36,741 nucleotides of DNA from an uncultured Oscillospiraceae bacterium (GCA_910588105.1 CAJUQD010000025.1:1-36741); one strand, 5' to 3'. Counted from the stretch's first letter, positions 8,187 through 15,810 are shown. Notes: a model not told the origin generated them from the sequence alone. Numbers and translations: made by a program.

Positions 8187-9551
8187 CTACTTGTCTTTTT
8201 CCTCAGGTTCCGGCACCTTAGGCTTGTCCATGTCGCATAGCTTCTCCGCCATACAGGCATATTTTGTATCCAATTCGTCCTGCCGCCTTTGCAACCGTCT
8301 GTATTCCTCATTTATACTATCAGGTAACTTATCTTTCAGTTTAAGGAGTTCCCTCTCAATAGCTTCTTGAGCCAATTGATCAATTTTTTTCGTCCTACGC
8401 GCGGCATAGGCAAAAAATGCAACTCCAATTACAACTGTAAAAACAATCAAGGCAATTAAAATAATACAGGGAACCAACCATGGGTATTGTTCAAACACAG
8501 TCTCAGTTTGGCTTATCTCCTTGGCTATAGGATTTCCACTTAAATATGTATTAAACATCTCCTGACGTGCCATTATTTTGACAAGTTCCTGGTAAAACAT
8601 CCAAATCATTGAGCCTACCCCAAGAGAAATGACTCCCGTCACGACCGAAACCAAAATTTCCAACGACCTTTGCTTTTCCCGAATTCGGTCATGCACTCGT
8701 TCTGCGATGTCCTTCAAGGTATCTTCACGTGCAAAATAATCCTCGAACTTTAGATCGAACCGATTCACAGCACTGGCTACATCACGTTCGGCCTTGGCAT
8801 ACAGGCCGTTTAGCCCGCAGTCCGAAGGGAGTCTTTTCTGCTCATAGAACCAACGGACTTCTCCAATTCCGCGTTTGTGCTCGCTGGCATACTGGGACTT
8901 AATGTATTTTTCTGTTTCGTTATTTTTGCTATCCTGAATCAGCTTTTCCCGCTGATTTTGGTTCAGATGCTCCCCCGCATAAGAAAACTCAATCGTAGCG
9001 ATTTTGTCGTTTTCGTCCATATAGATTGCATTGCCGCTCAGGTTGTGAATAAAACAATAGAGTTTCCCCTCATAGAACGGTTCCACCTGAGTAGCCTGCT
9101 GACTGATGAGTGCTTGATAGACTTTGGACAGCTTTAGGTCAAAACGCCCAACAACTAAAGCATGATACTTTACTGCCGCAGTATAGGTATCCACGGTTTC
9201 CTTAAGCTCAATAATAGCCGAGCCATAGGGGGGGATAGTAAGGGTATGCCGTGAGGATCTTGGTATTTCATATTTCTGGCTACCCCTTTCATCGCGGTTC
9301 AAAATTTGAAGTTCTGTGTCGCTTCCGATATGGAACAACCGCCACCTTGCTCGATTCAAGTCATCATCTTGTTTTTGAGAATTGTCGAAGACATAATGGC
9401 ATGAACCCAAGCGAAGATCATAGGAGGTAAGCTGATAACTTGTTTTATCACCCTCTTGAATGATACCAAGATCCCTCAACTCCCGGCAGGTTAACACACT
9501 ACCACCTTTACCTGTTGAGACCTTCTCCTGACTTCTTGAAAAGAATCCCAT
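8187..9551 (-). CDS. Membrane protein with dCTP-deaminase/dUTPase-like domain
   Basis: This 454-aa protein, first gene of the operon, starts at ATG 9551 behind GGTGGGGGT and a good promoter. Residues 18-195 follow the dCTP deaminase fold: LTSYDLRLG (41-49), HTLTIPPYGSAIIELKE (102-118), VVGR (133-136), then TQVEPFYEGKLYCFIHNLSG and KIATIEF. At the place of the catalytic Glu in Dcd (V-L-E-F) it has LYCF, and the conserved Ser-Ser/Arg stretch after GR is FDLKL, so it is probably not a deaminase but a nucleotide-binding sensor. Two membrane helices (about 299-320 and 358-383) and a charged coiled-coil tail (385-440) follow. A 5' extension to 9839 has no ribosome site. Confidence 0.65.
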   Translation of the reverse strand: MGFFSRSQEKVSTGKGGSVLTCRELRDLGIIQEGDKTSYQLTSYDLRLGSCHYVFDNSQKQDDDLNRARWRLFHIGSDTELQILNRDERGSQKYEIPRSSRHTLTIPPYGSAIIELKETVDTYTAAVKYHALVVGRFDLKLSKVYQALISQQATQVEPFYEGKLYCFIHNLSGNAIYMDENDKIATIEFSYAGEHLNQNQREKLIQDSKNNETEKYIKSQYASEHKRGIGEVRWFYEQKRLPSDCGLNGLYAKAERDVASAVNRFDLKFEDYFAREDTLKDIAERVHDRIREKQRSLEILVSVVTGVISLGVGSMIWMFYQELVKIMARQEMFNTYLSGNPIAKEISQTETVFEQYPWLVPCIILIALIVFTVVIGVAFFAYAARRTKKIDQLAQEAIERELLKLKDKLPDSINEEYRRLQRRQDELDTKYACMAEKLCDMDKPKVPEPEEKDK

Positions 9552-9588
9552 TTCAGCGTTACCCCCACCCAAAGCAATCATTATGTTT

Positions 9589-9617
9589 ATCATAGCATAG
9601 TTCCAGGATGTTTTCAA
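9589..9617 (-). promoter_or_regulatory. Promoter of the four-gene operon
   Basis: On the minus strand TTGAAA (9617-9612), a 17-bp spacer and TATGAT (9594-9589) lie just upstream of the first start codon at 9551. No other promoter of this quality is seen inside the operon. Confidence 0.6.
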
Positions 9618-9863
9618 GCGGGGGGGTTGCCGGAAACTTCGTGAGAACAAAGTTTTGCAAAGCCATTTCCGTGACTTAGAAAAACATCTGCACTGCATGT
9701 TCTTTCTCGGGAGAATTGCTCCGACGCATATTTTCCATTTGAGCCAATTTGAATGCTTCGTCGGAAATAATGGCCTCGTGGGAACCAGAATCAAACGGAT
9801 GATAAAAATGCAAATTTTTCTTGAGATAATAGATCTCATCTCCGAAGTCGGCCTGCTTGACTT
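9618..9863. other. Non-coding link between recombinase 2 and the operon
   Basis: No gene with a start codon and ribosome site. On the minus strand an open frame from about 9861 to a stop at 9676 follows the recombinase stop in a different frame (64 codons, including DEIYYLKKN and HPFDSGSHEAI), but it has no start codon and no family I know. It may be the 3' relic of an older gene. Confidence 0.35.
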
Positions 9864-10769
9864 CTAACTTTGCCCTTTCATTCTCTGCACTAACTCAAAG
9901 ATTTCCCGCCCAATGATGGGCTCATGCGCATTTTCCACCAAGTATGCGTCAAGCTGACCCGTATTCTTTTCCCGCCTGCCGGTCAAAAAATCGACCGTAA
10001 AGGTTTTCTGCATCCGAACCTCGCCAATGTACTTTTCGTTGCTCAGCATTCGATCAATGGTTGAGGTGTTCCACTCCGATTTGCCTGTTACCGTTTTGAT
10101 TCCATGCTCCTCCAGATACCGCTTGATTTTGCGCACCCCGTTACCTTGGATGTAGAGTTCAAAGATTTTACGCACGATCTCAGCTTCCTCCGGCACAATT
10201 TGCAGGACGCCATCCGGCCCTTTGGTGTAGCCGAGAAACTGCGTGTGATTCAACACAGTTTTTCCACTTCTCATGCGGTGGCGGATACCGAATTTGATGT
10301 TCTCGCTGCGGAAGTGGCTTTCGGCTTGCGCGAGGGCCGCAAGCTGATCGATCATGCTGTCACTGACATTCAAAGCATTCAGTCCTCCATTCTCAATGTA
10401 AACCCCGATATTCATTTCCTTCAACCTCCTGATTTGACGAATAGTTTCCAGCGCATCCCGACCAAAACGGCTCAAAGACTTCACCAGGATCAAGTCTACT
10501 TTCCTTTTGGTGCAGTCTCTCATGAGTTCCTGATAGCTGGGGCGCTGATCAGTGCAAGTACCAGATGCAGTATCAGAATACACTCCAACCAATACCCAAT
10601 TGGGATGGTTTCGAATGTAATTGGTGTAGTAGCTGATTTGGGTCGCCAGACTACGTTGCTGTTCCTCGTGATGAGTACTGACACGACAATAGGCCGCAAC
10701 ACGGAAACGTCGCTTTTCAGCGGACAGCTGTTGTACTGCTTCCAGGATCAAAGTCACTTTTCTGGGCAT
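9864..10769 (-). CDS. Short serine recombinase, unit 2
   Basis: The 301-aa paralogue of the unit 1 recombinase has AAYCRVST with the catalytic Ser, SLSRFGRDALETIR, and ends EPIIGREIFELVQRMKGQS. It too lacks the zinc ribbon and coiled coil of full large serine recombinases. The central and C-terminal ~215 residues are almost identical to the unit 1 copy, while the N-terminal 30 residues differ. ATG 10769 follows GGAGG; a longer frame to 10835 has no ribosome site. It sits 109 bp from tRNA-Leu, pointing away from it, with its cargo operon downstream on the same strand. Confidence 0.88.
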   Translation of the reverse strand: MPRKVTLILEAVQQLSAEKRRFRVAAYCRVSTHHEEQQRSLATQISYYTNYIRNHPNWVLVGVYSDTASGTCTDQRPSYQELMRDCTKRKVDLILVKSLSRFGRDALETIRQIRRLKEMNIGVYIENGGLNALNVSDSMIDQLAALAQAESHFRSENIKFGIRHRMRSGKTVLNHTQFLGYTKGPDGVLQIVPEEAEIVRKIFELYIQGNGVRKIKRYLEEHGIKTVTGKSEWNTSTIDRMLSNEKYIGEVRMQKTFTVDFLTGRREKNTGQLDAYLVENAHEPIIGREIFELVQRMKGQS

Positions 10770-10827
10770 AACAAAACCTCCATGATAATTGCTGAATAGC
10801 AGTATATCACGGAGGTTTGAAATTAGG

Positions 10828-10880
10828 AAAGCCACATTTCAGCCCTGTAAGGCAAGGCTAAAATGTAGCTTTCAACTTGG
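10828..10880. repeat. Hairpin and 21-bp end block, unit 2, abutting tRNA-Leu
   Basis: AAAGCCACATTT (10828-10839) pairs with AAATGTAGCTTT (10861-10872) with one mismatch, and AGCC/GGCT pair inside. The block 10860-10880 equals 5281-5301. Its last three bases (TGG) are the complement of the tRNA CCA end, placing the unit end exactly at the tRNA 3' terminus. Confidence 0.55.
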
Positions 10881-10965
10881 TGCCGGTGGTGGGACTCGAA
10901 CCCACACGGGGGATTAGCCCGGCGGATTTTGAATCCGCTACGTCTACCAATTCCATCACACCGGC
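10878..10965 (-). tRNA. tRNA-Leu (anticodon CAA)
   Basis: On the minus strand the acceptor arms GCCGGTG/CACCGGC pair perfectly, followed by discriminator A and an encoded CCA. The anticodon stem GCGGA/TCCGC encloses TTCAAAA, giving anticodon CAA. A long variable arm typical of class II Leu tRNA and the GGTTCGAGTCC T-arm are present. The 3' end is occupied by unit 2. Confidence 0.95.
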
Positions 10966-11018
10966 AGGTGCAATGGAATCATACCACGTTTTGCCCAGGA
11001 ACGCAAGGGTCAACCGCC

Positions 11019-12482
11019 TTATTTTTCCGAATTTTCTTTTCCGTCCTCCAGATCCAGGTCGGCTACAGTGAGGGCCATCAGGTCCTTTTTCTCCGGAGCT
11101 TCCATGGAAGCCACACGGTTGGCCTGGCAGGCCACCGCGGCCTCAAACACGTTGCGCACGTCCCGGGCGTTGCCGAAATTTTCGTCCCGGCGCTCATAGA
11201 GTACCTGGAATGCCTCGGCGACCGCTTTGTCTGCCGCCTCGTCCAGCTCATAGCCGTTTTTCCTGCATATGGAACGGAAGATTTCCGCCAGCTGCCCGCC
11301 GTCGTAGTCCTCAAAGTAGAAATATTTATTGAAGCGGCTCTCCAGCCCTGGGTTGGCGTGGATGAAGTTCGCCATCAAATCTGTGTATCCCGCCACAATG
11401 ACGATCAGGTCGTCCCGGTGGTCCTCCATCCCCTTGAGCAGCACTTCGATGGCCTCCCGGCCGAAGTCATTGGCGTTGTCCTGGTTGGCCAGGGCGTACG
11501 CCTCGTCGATAAACAGCACCCCGCCCAGGGCCTTGTCGATGGCCTCCTGGGTCTTGAGGGCTGTCTGCCCCACAAAGCCCGCCACCAGCCCGGACCGATC
11601 CACCTCCACCAGCTGTCCCTTGGACAGTACCCCCACGGCGTGGTAGATTTTGGACAGCAGCCGGGCCACCGTGGTTTTTCCAGTGCCGGGATTGCCCATA
11701 AACACCAGGTGCAGCGACATGGGGGGCACCGGCAGCCCCGCCTCCTGGCGCAGCTTGCGCACCTTGACCAGATTGATGAGGCCCTTTACGTCCTCCTTCA
11801 CCTTGGCAAGGCCGCACAGCCCGTCCAGTTCGGCCAGCAGCTCCTCCAGGGAGGGCTCCTTTTTCGCGGGAGGCTCCTCCTTTTCCGTCTCACCCCTGGG
11901 AGGGGCGGGGGACACCGCCTCGTCCTCCGGGCGGCCTGTTTTGACCGGGGCGCCATCGGTGCGGCGGGCCACAAACTCATTCACGTCCAGCGCTGACTTG
12001 CCGCCCCGAACCCCCGCGTGGTCGCAGTAGGCGGACAGGGAGTCGGCGCAGGAATTGACAAAACCCGCCTCCGCCTCGCTCACCTTGCCGTCCACAGCGG
12101 CGAACAGCAGAGCCATCAAGGTGAAGGTGTCCACAAACCGGCGGCTCTGGCTGCGTCCTCCCTCTAGGTCTGCCTGGACCAGACGGCGAAAGAAATTGGG
12201 CAGCGCAAAGCCGGGAAAGTCCGCCACGGCGGAGGCCAGCTCCCAATACAGGGCGGTGGGCACCGGGTTCCCCTTGGAATACAGGGCGTTGTAATACTCC
12301 ACGTGGAGGGGGGTGAGCCCCTGGTCGGCGTGCCACACGCCGCAGGCGCACTGGCGCATGAAGCCATCGGCCTCCCGGCCAAAGGCCACCCGGGCAGCGG
12401 GGTCGGCGATCTGGCGGCGGAAGGCGGTCATCCCTTCATCGTACTGTTTGTGGACGGCGGCAGGGGTCATGGGCTGAGACAT
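11019..12482 (-). CDS. AAA ATPase of the CbxX/SpoVK type with N-terminal TerB-like region
   Basis: The 487-aa protein has an all-helical N-terminal region containing LFAAVDGKVSEAEAGFVNS (about residues 143-161), a TerB-like pattern. A Pro/Glu-rich linker follows, then a CbxX/CfxQ AAA core with Walker A MGNPGTGKTT, Walker B GGVLFIDEAYAL, the ESRFNKYFYFEDY sensor region and GNARDVRNVFE as the C-terminal lid. Such ATPases remodel partner proteins; the partner is not evident. ATG 12482 has AAGGAG upstream; a longer frame to 12578 runs through the promoter. It is monocistronic and divergent from the next gene. Confidence 0.85.
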   Translation of the reverse strand: MSQPMTPAAVHKQYDEGMTAFRRQIADPAARVAFGREADGFMRQCACGVWHADQGLTPLHVEYYNALYSKGNPVPTALYWELASAVADFPGFALPNFFRRLVQADLEGGRSQSRRFVDTFTLMALLFAAVDGKVSEAEAGFVNSCADSLSAYCDHAGVRGGKSALDVNEFVARRTDGAPVKTGRPEDEAVSPAPPRGETEKEEPPAKKEPSLEELLAELDGLCGLAKVKEDVKGLINLVKVRKLRQEAGLPVPPMSLHLVFMGNPGTGKTTVARLLSKIYHAVGVLSKGQLVEVDRSGLVAGFVGQTALKTQEAIDKALGGVLFIDEAYALANQDNANDFGREAIEVLLKGMEDHRDDLIVIVAGYTDLMANFIHANPGLESRFNKYFYFEDYDGGQLAEIFRSICRKNGYELDEAADKAVAEAFQVLYERRDENFGNARDVRNVFEAAVACQANRVASMEAPEKKDLMALTVADLDLEDGKENSEK

Positions 12483-12543
12483 GGCGGCACGCTCCTTCTC
12501 TATATGTGTCCCGGCCAGGCCGGGGCTTGGATCTGCTGACCCA

Positions 12544-12572
12544 ATTATACTCCATTTCAGCCCGGGCCGCAA
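12544..12572 (-). promoter_or_regulatory. Promoter of the TerB-AAA gene
   Basis: Minus strand TTGCGG (12572-12567), 17-bp spacer, TATAAT (12549-12544). It is back-to-back with the plus-strand promoter at 12607-12635. Confidence 0.65.
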
Positions 12573-12606
12573 GGGCAAAACACAGCAGGGTTACATAATA
12601 AAAGGA

Positions 12607-12635
12607 TTGACGAACGGGCGGAAAACGTGTAAAAT
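12607..12635 (+). promoter_or_regulatory. Promoter of the zinc-ribbon/BIG2/SH3b gene
   Basis: TTGACG (12607-12612), 17-bp spacer, TAAAAT (12630-12635), about 50 bp before the start codon. Confidence 0.65.
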
Positions 12636-12685
12636 ATATAGTAACCGACAAGTTTCGAGTTTCCCGTCCAAGGAGGAATCCCAAT

Positions 12686-13813
12686 ATGCCGTCCAAGCCT
12701 TCCCGCGACACCCTGATCCACTGCGCCGCCTGCGGCGAGGATTACAGCGCCACCTACCGACGCTGCCCCTTCTGCGGAGAGCGCAACGACCCCCGGCGCA
12801 CCCCCGCCCGCGGCGAAGCGCCGCCGCCCCCCGCCCGGGGCAGGGAAGAAGAGGAGCCGGACGACGGCTTCGTCTTCAGCGGACAGGATGCCTTTGACGA
12901 TGCGCCGGAAGAGGAGTATTACGCCCCCCGGCCCAAGGGCGGCAAGCGGCTGGCCCCCAAGCAGGGCGGCGGCTTCGACTTGCCACCCGTCAACTGGCCC
13001 AGGCTCATCACCTTCCTGTGCTCGCTGGTCATCATCGTGGCGGCGCTGGTCATCGTGTTCACGTTTATCTATCCCCAGCTCCACGGCAAGCAGGAACCCA
13101 AGCCGGAGGAATCCCCGTCCCTGCCCCCCGTGAGCCAGGGGCCGGAGGTTGATCCCACCCCGGGCGCGAGCCAGCCCGCCGTCTCCGCAGACCCTGTGCC
13201 GCCCACTGTAGAGCCCGACCCCGTCGTGCCCGCCTTGTCCGCCATTGTGCTGAAAAATTCCGATGGGATGCAGGTTACCGATATTACCCTGCGCGTGGGC
13301 AGCAGCGCCCAGCTCACCGCCGAGTTCACCCCCGCCGGCTGGACGGGCCAGGTGACCTGGAGCTCCACCAACCCGGAGTATATCACCGTGAGCAATACCG
13401 GATACGTGACCAATGTGAATGACAGCGGCGCGTTCCATAATGTGTACATCACCGCAGAGGCGGACGGCGTGTCCGTGCAGTGCATTGTCCGGGCGCTGGC
13501 GGGGGACACTCCCGTCCATTCCGCCCCGCCGCCCTCCGATTCCCAGCCCCCGGCCTCCCAGGAGCCGGGCGGGAACCAGACGTCCGGCGGCGTTACCGTG
13601 GGCCGTTCGGGCACCATTGTCAACGCCGAGGGCGGGCTGCGGGTGCGCTCCGGCCCGGGCACTTCCTATGAGATTCTGGATAGCCTGGTCAACGGCAACC
13701 CCGTGCAGGTGGTTGCGGCGGCGGAAAACGGCTGGTACCAGATCAGCTACAGCGGCGCAGGGGGCGCCGCCATGTACGGCTACGTCCTGGGCGACTACAT
13801 TTCCACCGACTGA
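12686..13813 (+). CDS. Membrane-anchored zinc-ribbon, BIG2 and SH3b protein
   Basis: The 375-aa protein starts with a CxxC...CxxC zinc ribbon (CAACGEDYSATYRRCPFCGE, residues 13-32). A Pro/acidic linker and one membrane helix (about 113-132, LITFLCSLVIIVAALVIVFT) follow, then a Pro-rich extracellular spacer. A BIG2 Ig-like domain follows (ITLRVGSSAQLTAEFTPAGW, then VTWSSTNPEYITV, about 200-270), and a C-terminal bacterial SH3 domain (GLRVRSGPGTSYEIL...GWYQISYSG, about 313-375). The topology is zinc ribbon inside and SH3b outside, suggesting cell-wall binding coupled to a cytoplasmic partner. The ribosome site AAGGAGG is strong. A terminator follows. Specific function unknown. Confidence 0.8.
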   Translation: MPSKPSRDTLIHCAACGEDYSATYRRCPFCGERNDPRRTPARGEAPPPPARGREEEEPDDGFVFSGQDAFDDAPEEEYYAPRPKGGKRLAPKQGGGFDLPPVNWPRLITFLCSLVIIVAALVIVFTFIYPQLHGKQEPKPEESPSLPPVSQGPEVDPTPGASQPAVSADPVPPTVEPDPVVPALSAIVLKNSDGMQVTDITLRVGSSAQLTAEFTPAGWTGQVTWSSTNPEYITVSNTGYVTNVNDSGAFHNVYITAEADGVSVQCIVRALAGDTPVHSAPPPSDSQPPASQEPGGNQTSGGVTVGRSGTIVNAEGGLRVRSGPGTSYEILDSLVNGNPVQVVAAAENGWYQISYSGAGGAAMYGYVLGDYISTD

Positions 13814-13820
13814 CAACAGC

Positions 13821-13856
13821 GGAGCGCCGCCCCGGCGGGCGGCGCTCCTGATTTTT
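13821..13856 (+). terminator. Intrinsic terminator after the SH3b gene
   Basis: GGAGCGCCGCC (13821-13831) and GGCGGCGCTCC (13838-13848) form an 11-bp stem followed closely by TTTTT (13852-13856). It lies 13 bp before the next start codon, so it could also act as an attenuator. Confidence 0.75.
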
Positions 13857-13868
13857 GGAGGGATTGCT

Positions 13869-14519
13869 ATGCTGAATGTGGAGCGCGTCAGTGTCATGAA
13901 TCTGGAAAACGCCATGCGGGGGGCCCGCAACCCCATGAACAGCTGGGCCCGGTCAGACAGCGGGTACAACGGGCAGGGGGAGTACGTGCTGGGGGAGAAC
14001 GATTTGGATCTGGCCGCGCGGCTGTGCGCCTCGGGCAGCGACCATCGGAAGTTCATCCGGCAGATCTTCGTATCCATGGACATCACCGCCCCGCTGTACT
14101 GGTGGAAGGAGTTCGACACCTATAAAATCGGCACCGTGGCCAACTCCACCTCTACCATGCACAAGCTCCACGCCCGCCCCCTGGAGCTGGGCGATTTCTC
14201 CGCCGACCACCTCACCCCCGCCTCCCTGGCGGAGTTCGGACGGTATATTGCCTATCTGGAGACAGTGCGGCAGCGCTTTGTGGCGGACGGAAACCGGGCG
14301 GACTGGTACGATCTTATCCAGCTGCTCCCCGCCAGCTACAACCAGATGCGCACCGTCACCCTGAATTACGAGGTACTGGCCAACATCTACTATGCCCGTC
14401 GGAACCACAAGCTGGACGAGTGGCATGTGCTGTGCGCCGCCATTTTGGAGCTGCCCTATGCCCGCTGCCTGCTGGGGGCTATCGGCGGCGAGGCGCTGGA
14501 GCCGGAGGGGGGGCAATGA
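13869..14519 (+). CDS. Conserved protein with ThyX-like pattern
   Basis: The 216-aa protein contains DHRKFIRQIFVSMDITAPLY, then WWKEFDTYKIGTVANS and STMHKL, and later LLPASYNQMRTVTLNYEVL and HKLDEWHVLC. This is a very conserved family that I recall from clostridial genomes and their phages. The W-x-x-F-x-x-Y/H-x-x-x-T/S-x-N-x-x-S spacing recalls the RHRxxSxNxxS region of flavin-dependent thymidylate synthase, but the key Arg residues are not there, so enzymatic activity is uncertain. GGAGG is 8 nt before ATG 13869. The stop overlaps the next start (ATGA), so it is coupled to the acetyltransferase. Confidence 0.7.
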   Translation: MLNVERVSVMNLENAMRGARNPMNSWARSDSGYNGQGEYVLGENDLDLAARLCASGSDHRKFIRQIFVSMDITAPLYWWKEFDTYKIGTVANSTSTMHKLHARPLELGDFSADHLTPASLAEFGRYIAYLETVRQRFVADGNRADWYDLIQLLPASYNQMRTVTLNYEVLANIYYARRNHKLDEWHVLCAAILELPYARCLLGAIGGEALEPEGGQ

Positions 14520-15178
14520 GTATGGGGTACCGAACCATCGACCTGGAGCACTGGCCCCGCCGGGAGCACTTCGCCTACTTCAGCGCCATGGCCGATCCCT
14601 ACGTAGGGGTGACGGCGGAAGCGGATATTACCGATTTCCTGTCCGCGATCCGGGGGGCGGACCTGCCCTTTTTCCTCAGCTTCCTCTACTGCGCCGGGCG
14701 GGCGGCCAACGCCGTGCCCCAGCTGCGCCAGCGCATTGTGGACGGCGCGCCGGTGGAGTTTGCCCGCTGCGACACCTCCCATACGGTGCTGCGGGAGGAC
14801 GGCACGTACAGCTACTGCCGCCTGGACTGTATGCAGCCCTTTGAACAATACCTGCCCGCCGCCCAGGCCCTCCAGGAGCAGGCCAGGGAGCGGGGTGGGC
14901 TGGATGACGGGGAGGACGCAGCCAGTCTGTTTTTCGTCTCCACCCTACCCTGGGTGCGCTACACCGCCATCCGCCAGCCGGTTCCCACCCCCGCGGACAG
15001 CAACCCCCGCCTCACCTGGGGCCGGTTTTGGGAGCAGGGGGGCCGGGTGTCCATGCCGATAACGGTGCTGTGTAACCACGCGCTGGTAGACGGCGCCCAT
15101 ATTGGGGCGTTTTTCCAGGAACTGGAGCGGGAGATCGGAACCCTGGCCGCCCAGGTGCGGCAAAGGCCCCAGGGCTGA
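14516..15178 (+). CDS. Chloramphenicol-acetyltransferase-fold acyltransferase
   Basis: The 220-aa protein has the CAT trimer-fold landmarks: an N-terminal I-D-L-E-x-W-x-R-x-x-x-F (IDLEHWPRREHFAYF), a central FFVSTLPWVRYT segment, and the C-terminal catalytic motif CNHALVDGAHIGAFFQELE (H-x-x-x-D-G). It should transfer an acetyl group from acetyl-CoA to a small alcohol. Whether it confers chloramphenicol resistance cannot be told; housekeeping CAT-like proteins are common in Clostridia. Its start overlaps the preceding stop by four bases. Base composition matches its neighbours, so nothing suggests recent acquisition. Confidence 0.85.
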   Translation: MSMGYRTIDLEHWPRREHFAYFSAMADPYVGVTAEADITDFLSAIRGADLPFFLSFLYCAGRAANAVPQLRQRIVDGAPVEFARCDTSHTVLREDGTYSYCRLDCMQPFEQYLPAAQALQEQARERGGLDDGEDAASLFFVSTLPWVRYTAIRQPVPTPADSNPRLTWGRFWEQGGRVSMPITVLCNHALVDGAHIGAFFQELEREIGTLAAQVRQRPQG

Positions 15179-15192
15179 GCGGGCGGTTGCCC

Positions 15193-15810
15193 TCAGCGGA
15201 TGAAGTTGGTGGCCTGGCGGGGCTCCTTTTCCGGCAGGCCGAAGGCTTCCCTGCCCAAGGCGATGCTCTTCATCAAAAACGTCATGTTCCGGGCTAGAGC
15301 GCGCATGGTCTGGAGGCCCTCGGCGTCCTGGGCTGCCTCCCCCGGCAGGCGGCCATGGACGCTGTTCCAATACTGGCTGGAGGCCACCGGCATCCCGGAG
15401 ATGGTGAAGAATTTGTTTAGCTCGTCGAAGGTGGCGGACAGCCCACCCCTTCGGGCGGCCACCACGCTGGCCCCCACCTTCATGGTTTTGTCGAAAGGCG
15501 TGCTGTAAAAAAGCCGGGTGAGCAGCGCAACCAGGGTAGCGTTGGCCGAGGCGTAGTACACCGGGCTCCCCACCACCAGGCCGTCGCTGGCCTCAAATTT
15601 GGGGGCCAGCTCGTTGACGGCATCATCAAACACGCACCTGCCCAGCTTGGCGCAGCCACCGCAAGCCACGCACCCGCGGATCTGCTGTGCGCCCACCTGG
15701 ATCAGCTCGGTCTCCACCGCTTCGGACTGGAATATCCGCTCCATCTCGTGGAGGGCGGCGGCGGTATTGCCGCCGGAGCGCGGGCTTCCGTTGAGCATAA
15801 GGACTTTCAT
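15193..15810 (-). CDS. NADPH-dependent FMN reductase / flavodoxin-family protein
   Basis: The 205-aa protein has the iron-sulfur-flavoprotein/FMN-reductase N-terminus MKVLMLNGSPRSGGNTAAAL (FMN phosphate loop), a C-x-x-C-x-x-C-x(5)-C cluster (CVACGGCAKLGRC), then DGLVVGSPVYYASANATL and a GASVVAARRGG loop. It likely transfers electrons with FMN and possibly metal or disulfide chemistry. The ATG at 15810 follows GGGAGG. It is convergent with the acetyltransferase (14 bp apart). No obvious operon partner. Confidence 0.85.
   Translation of the reverse strand: MKVLMLNGSPRSGGNTAAALHEMERIFQSEAVETELIQVGAQQIRGCVACGGCAKLGRCVFDDAVNELAPKFEASDGLVVGSPVYYASANATLVALLTRLFYSTPFDKTMKVGASVVAARRGGLSATFDELNKFFTISGMPVASSQYWNSVHGRLPGEAAQDAEGLQTMRALARNMTFLMKSIALGREAFGLPEKEPRQATNFIR

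Noticed and set aside
9552..9839. N-terminal extension of the dCTP-deaminase-like protein
   Set aside because: The extension crosses the promoter, lacks a ribosome site and is rich in basic and aromatic residues unlike the rest; ATG 9551 fits better.
12557..14119. 520-codon minus-strand frame over the zinc-ribbon/SH3b gene
   Set aside because: GC-rich antisense shadow; the plus-strand gene has recognisable domains, a promoter, a ribosome site and a terminator.
14516..15178. Acquired chloramphenicol-resistance gene
   Set aside because: The fold and catalytic motif are right, but base composition, coupling to a backbone gene and lack of mobile flanks argue for a resident acetyltransferase.
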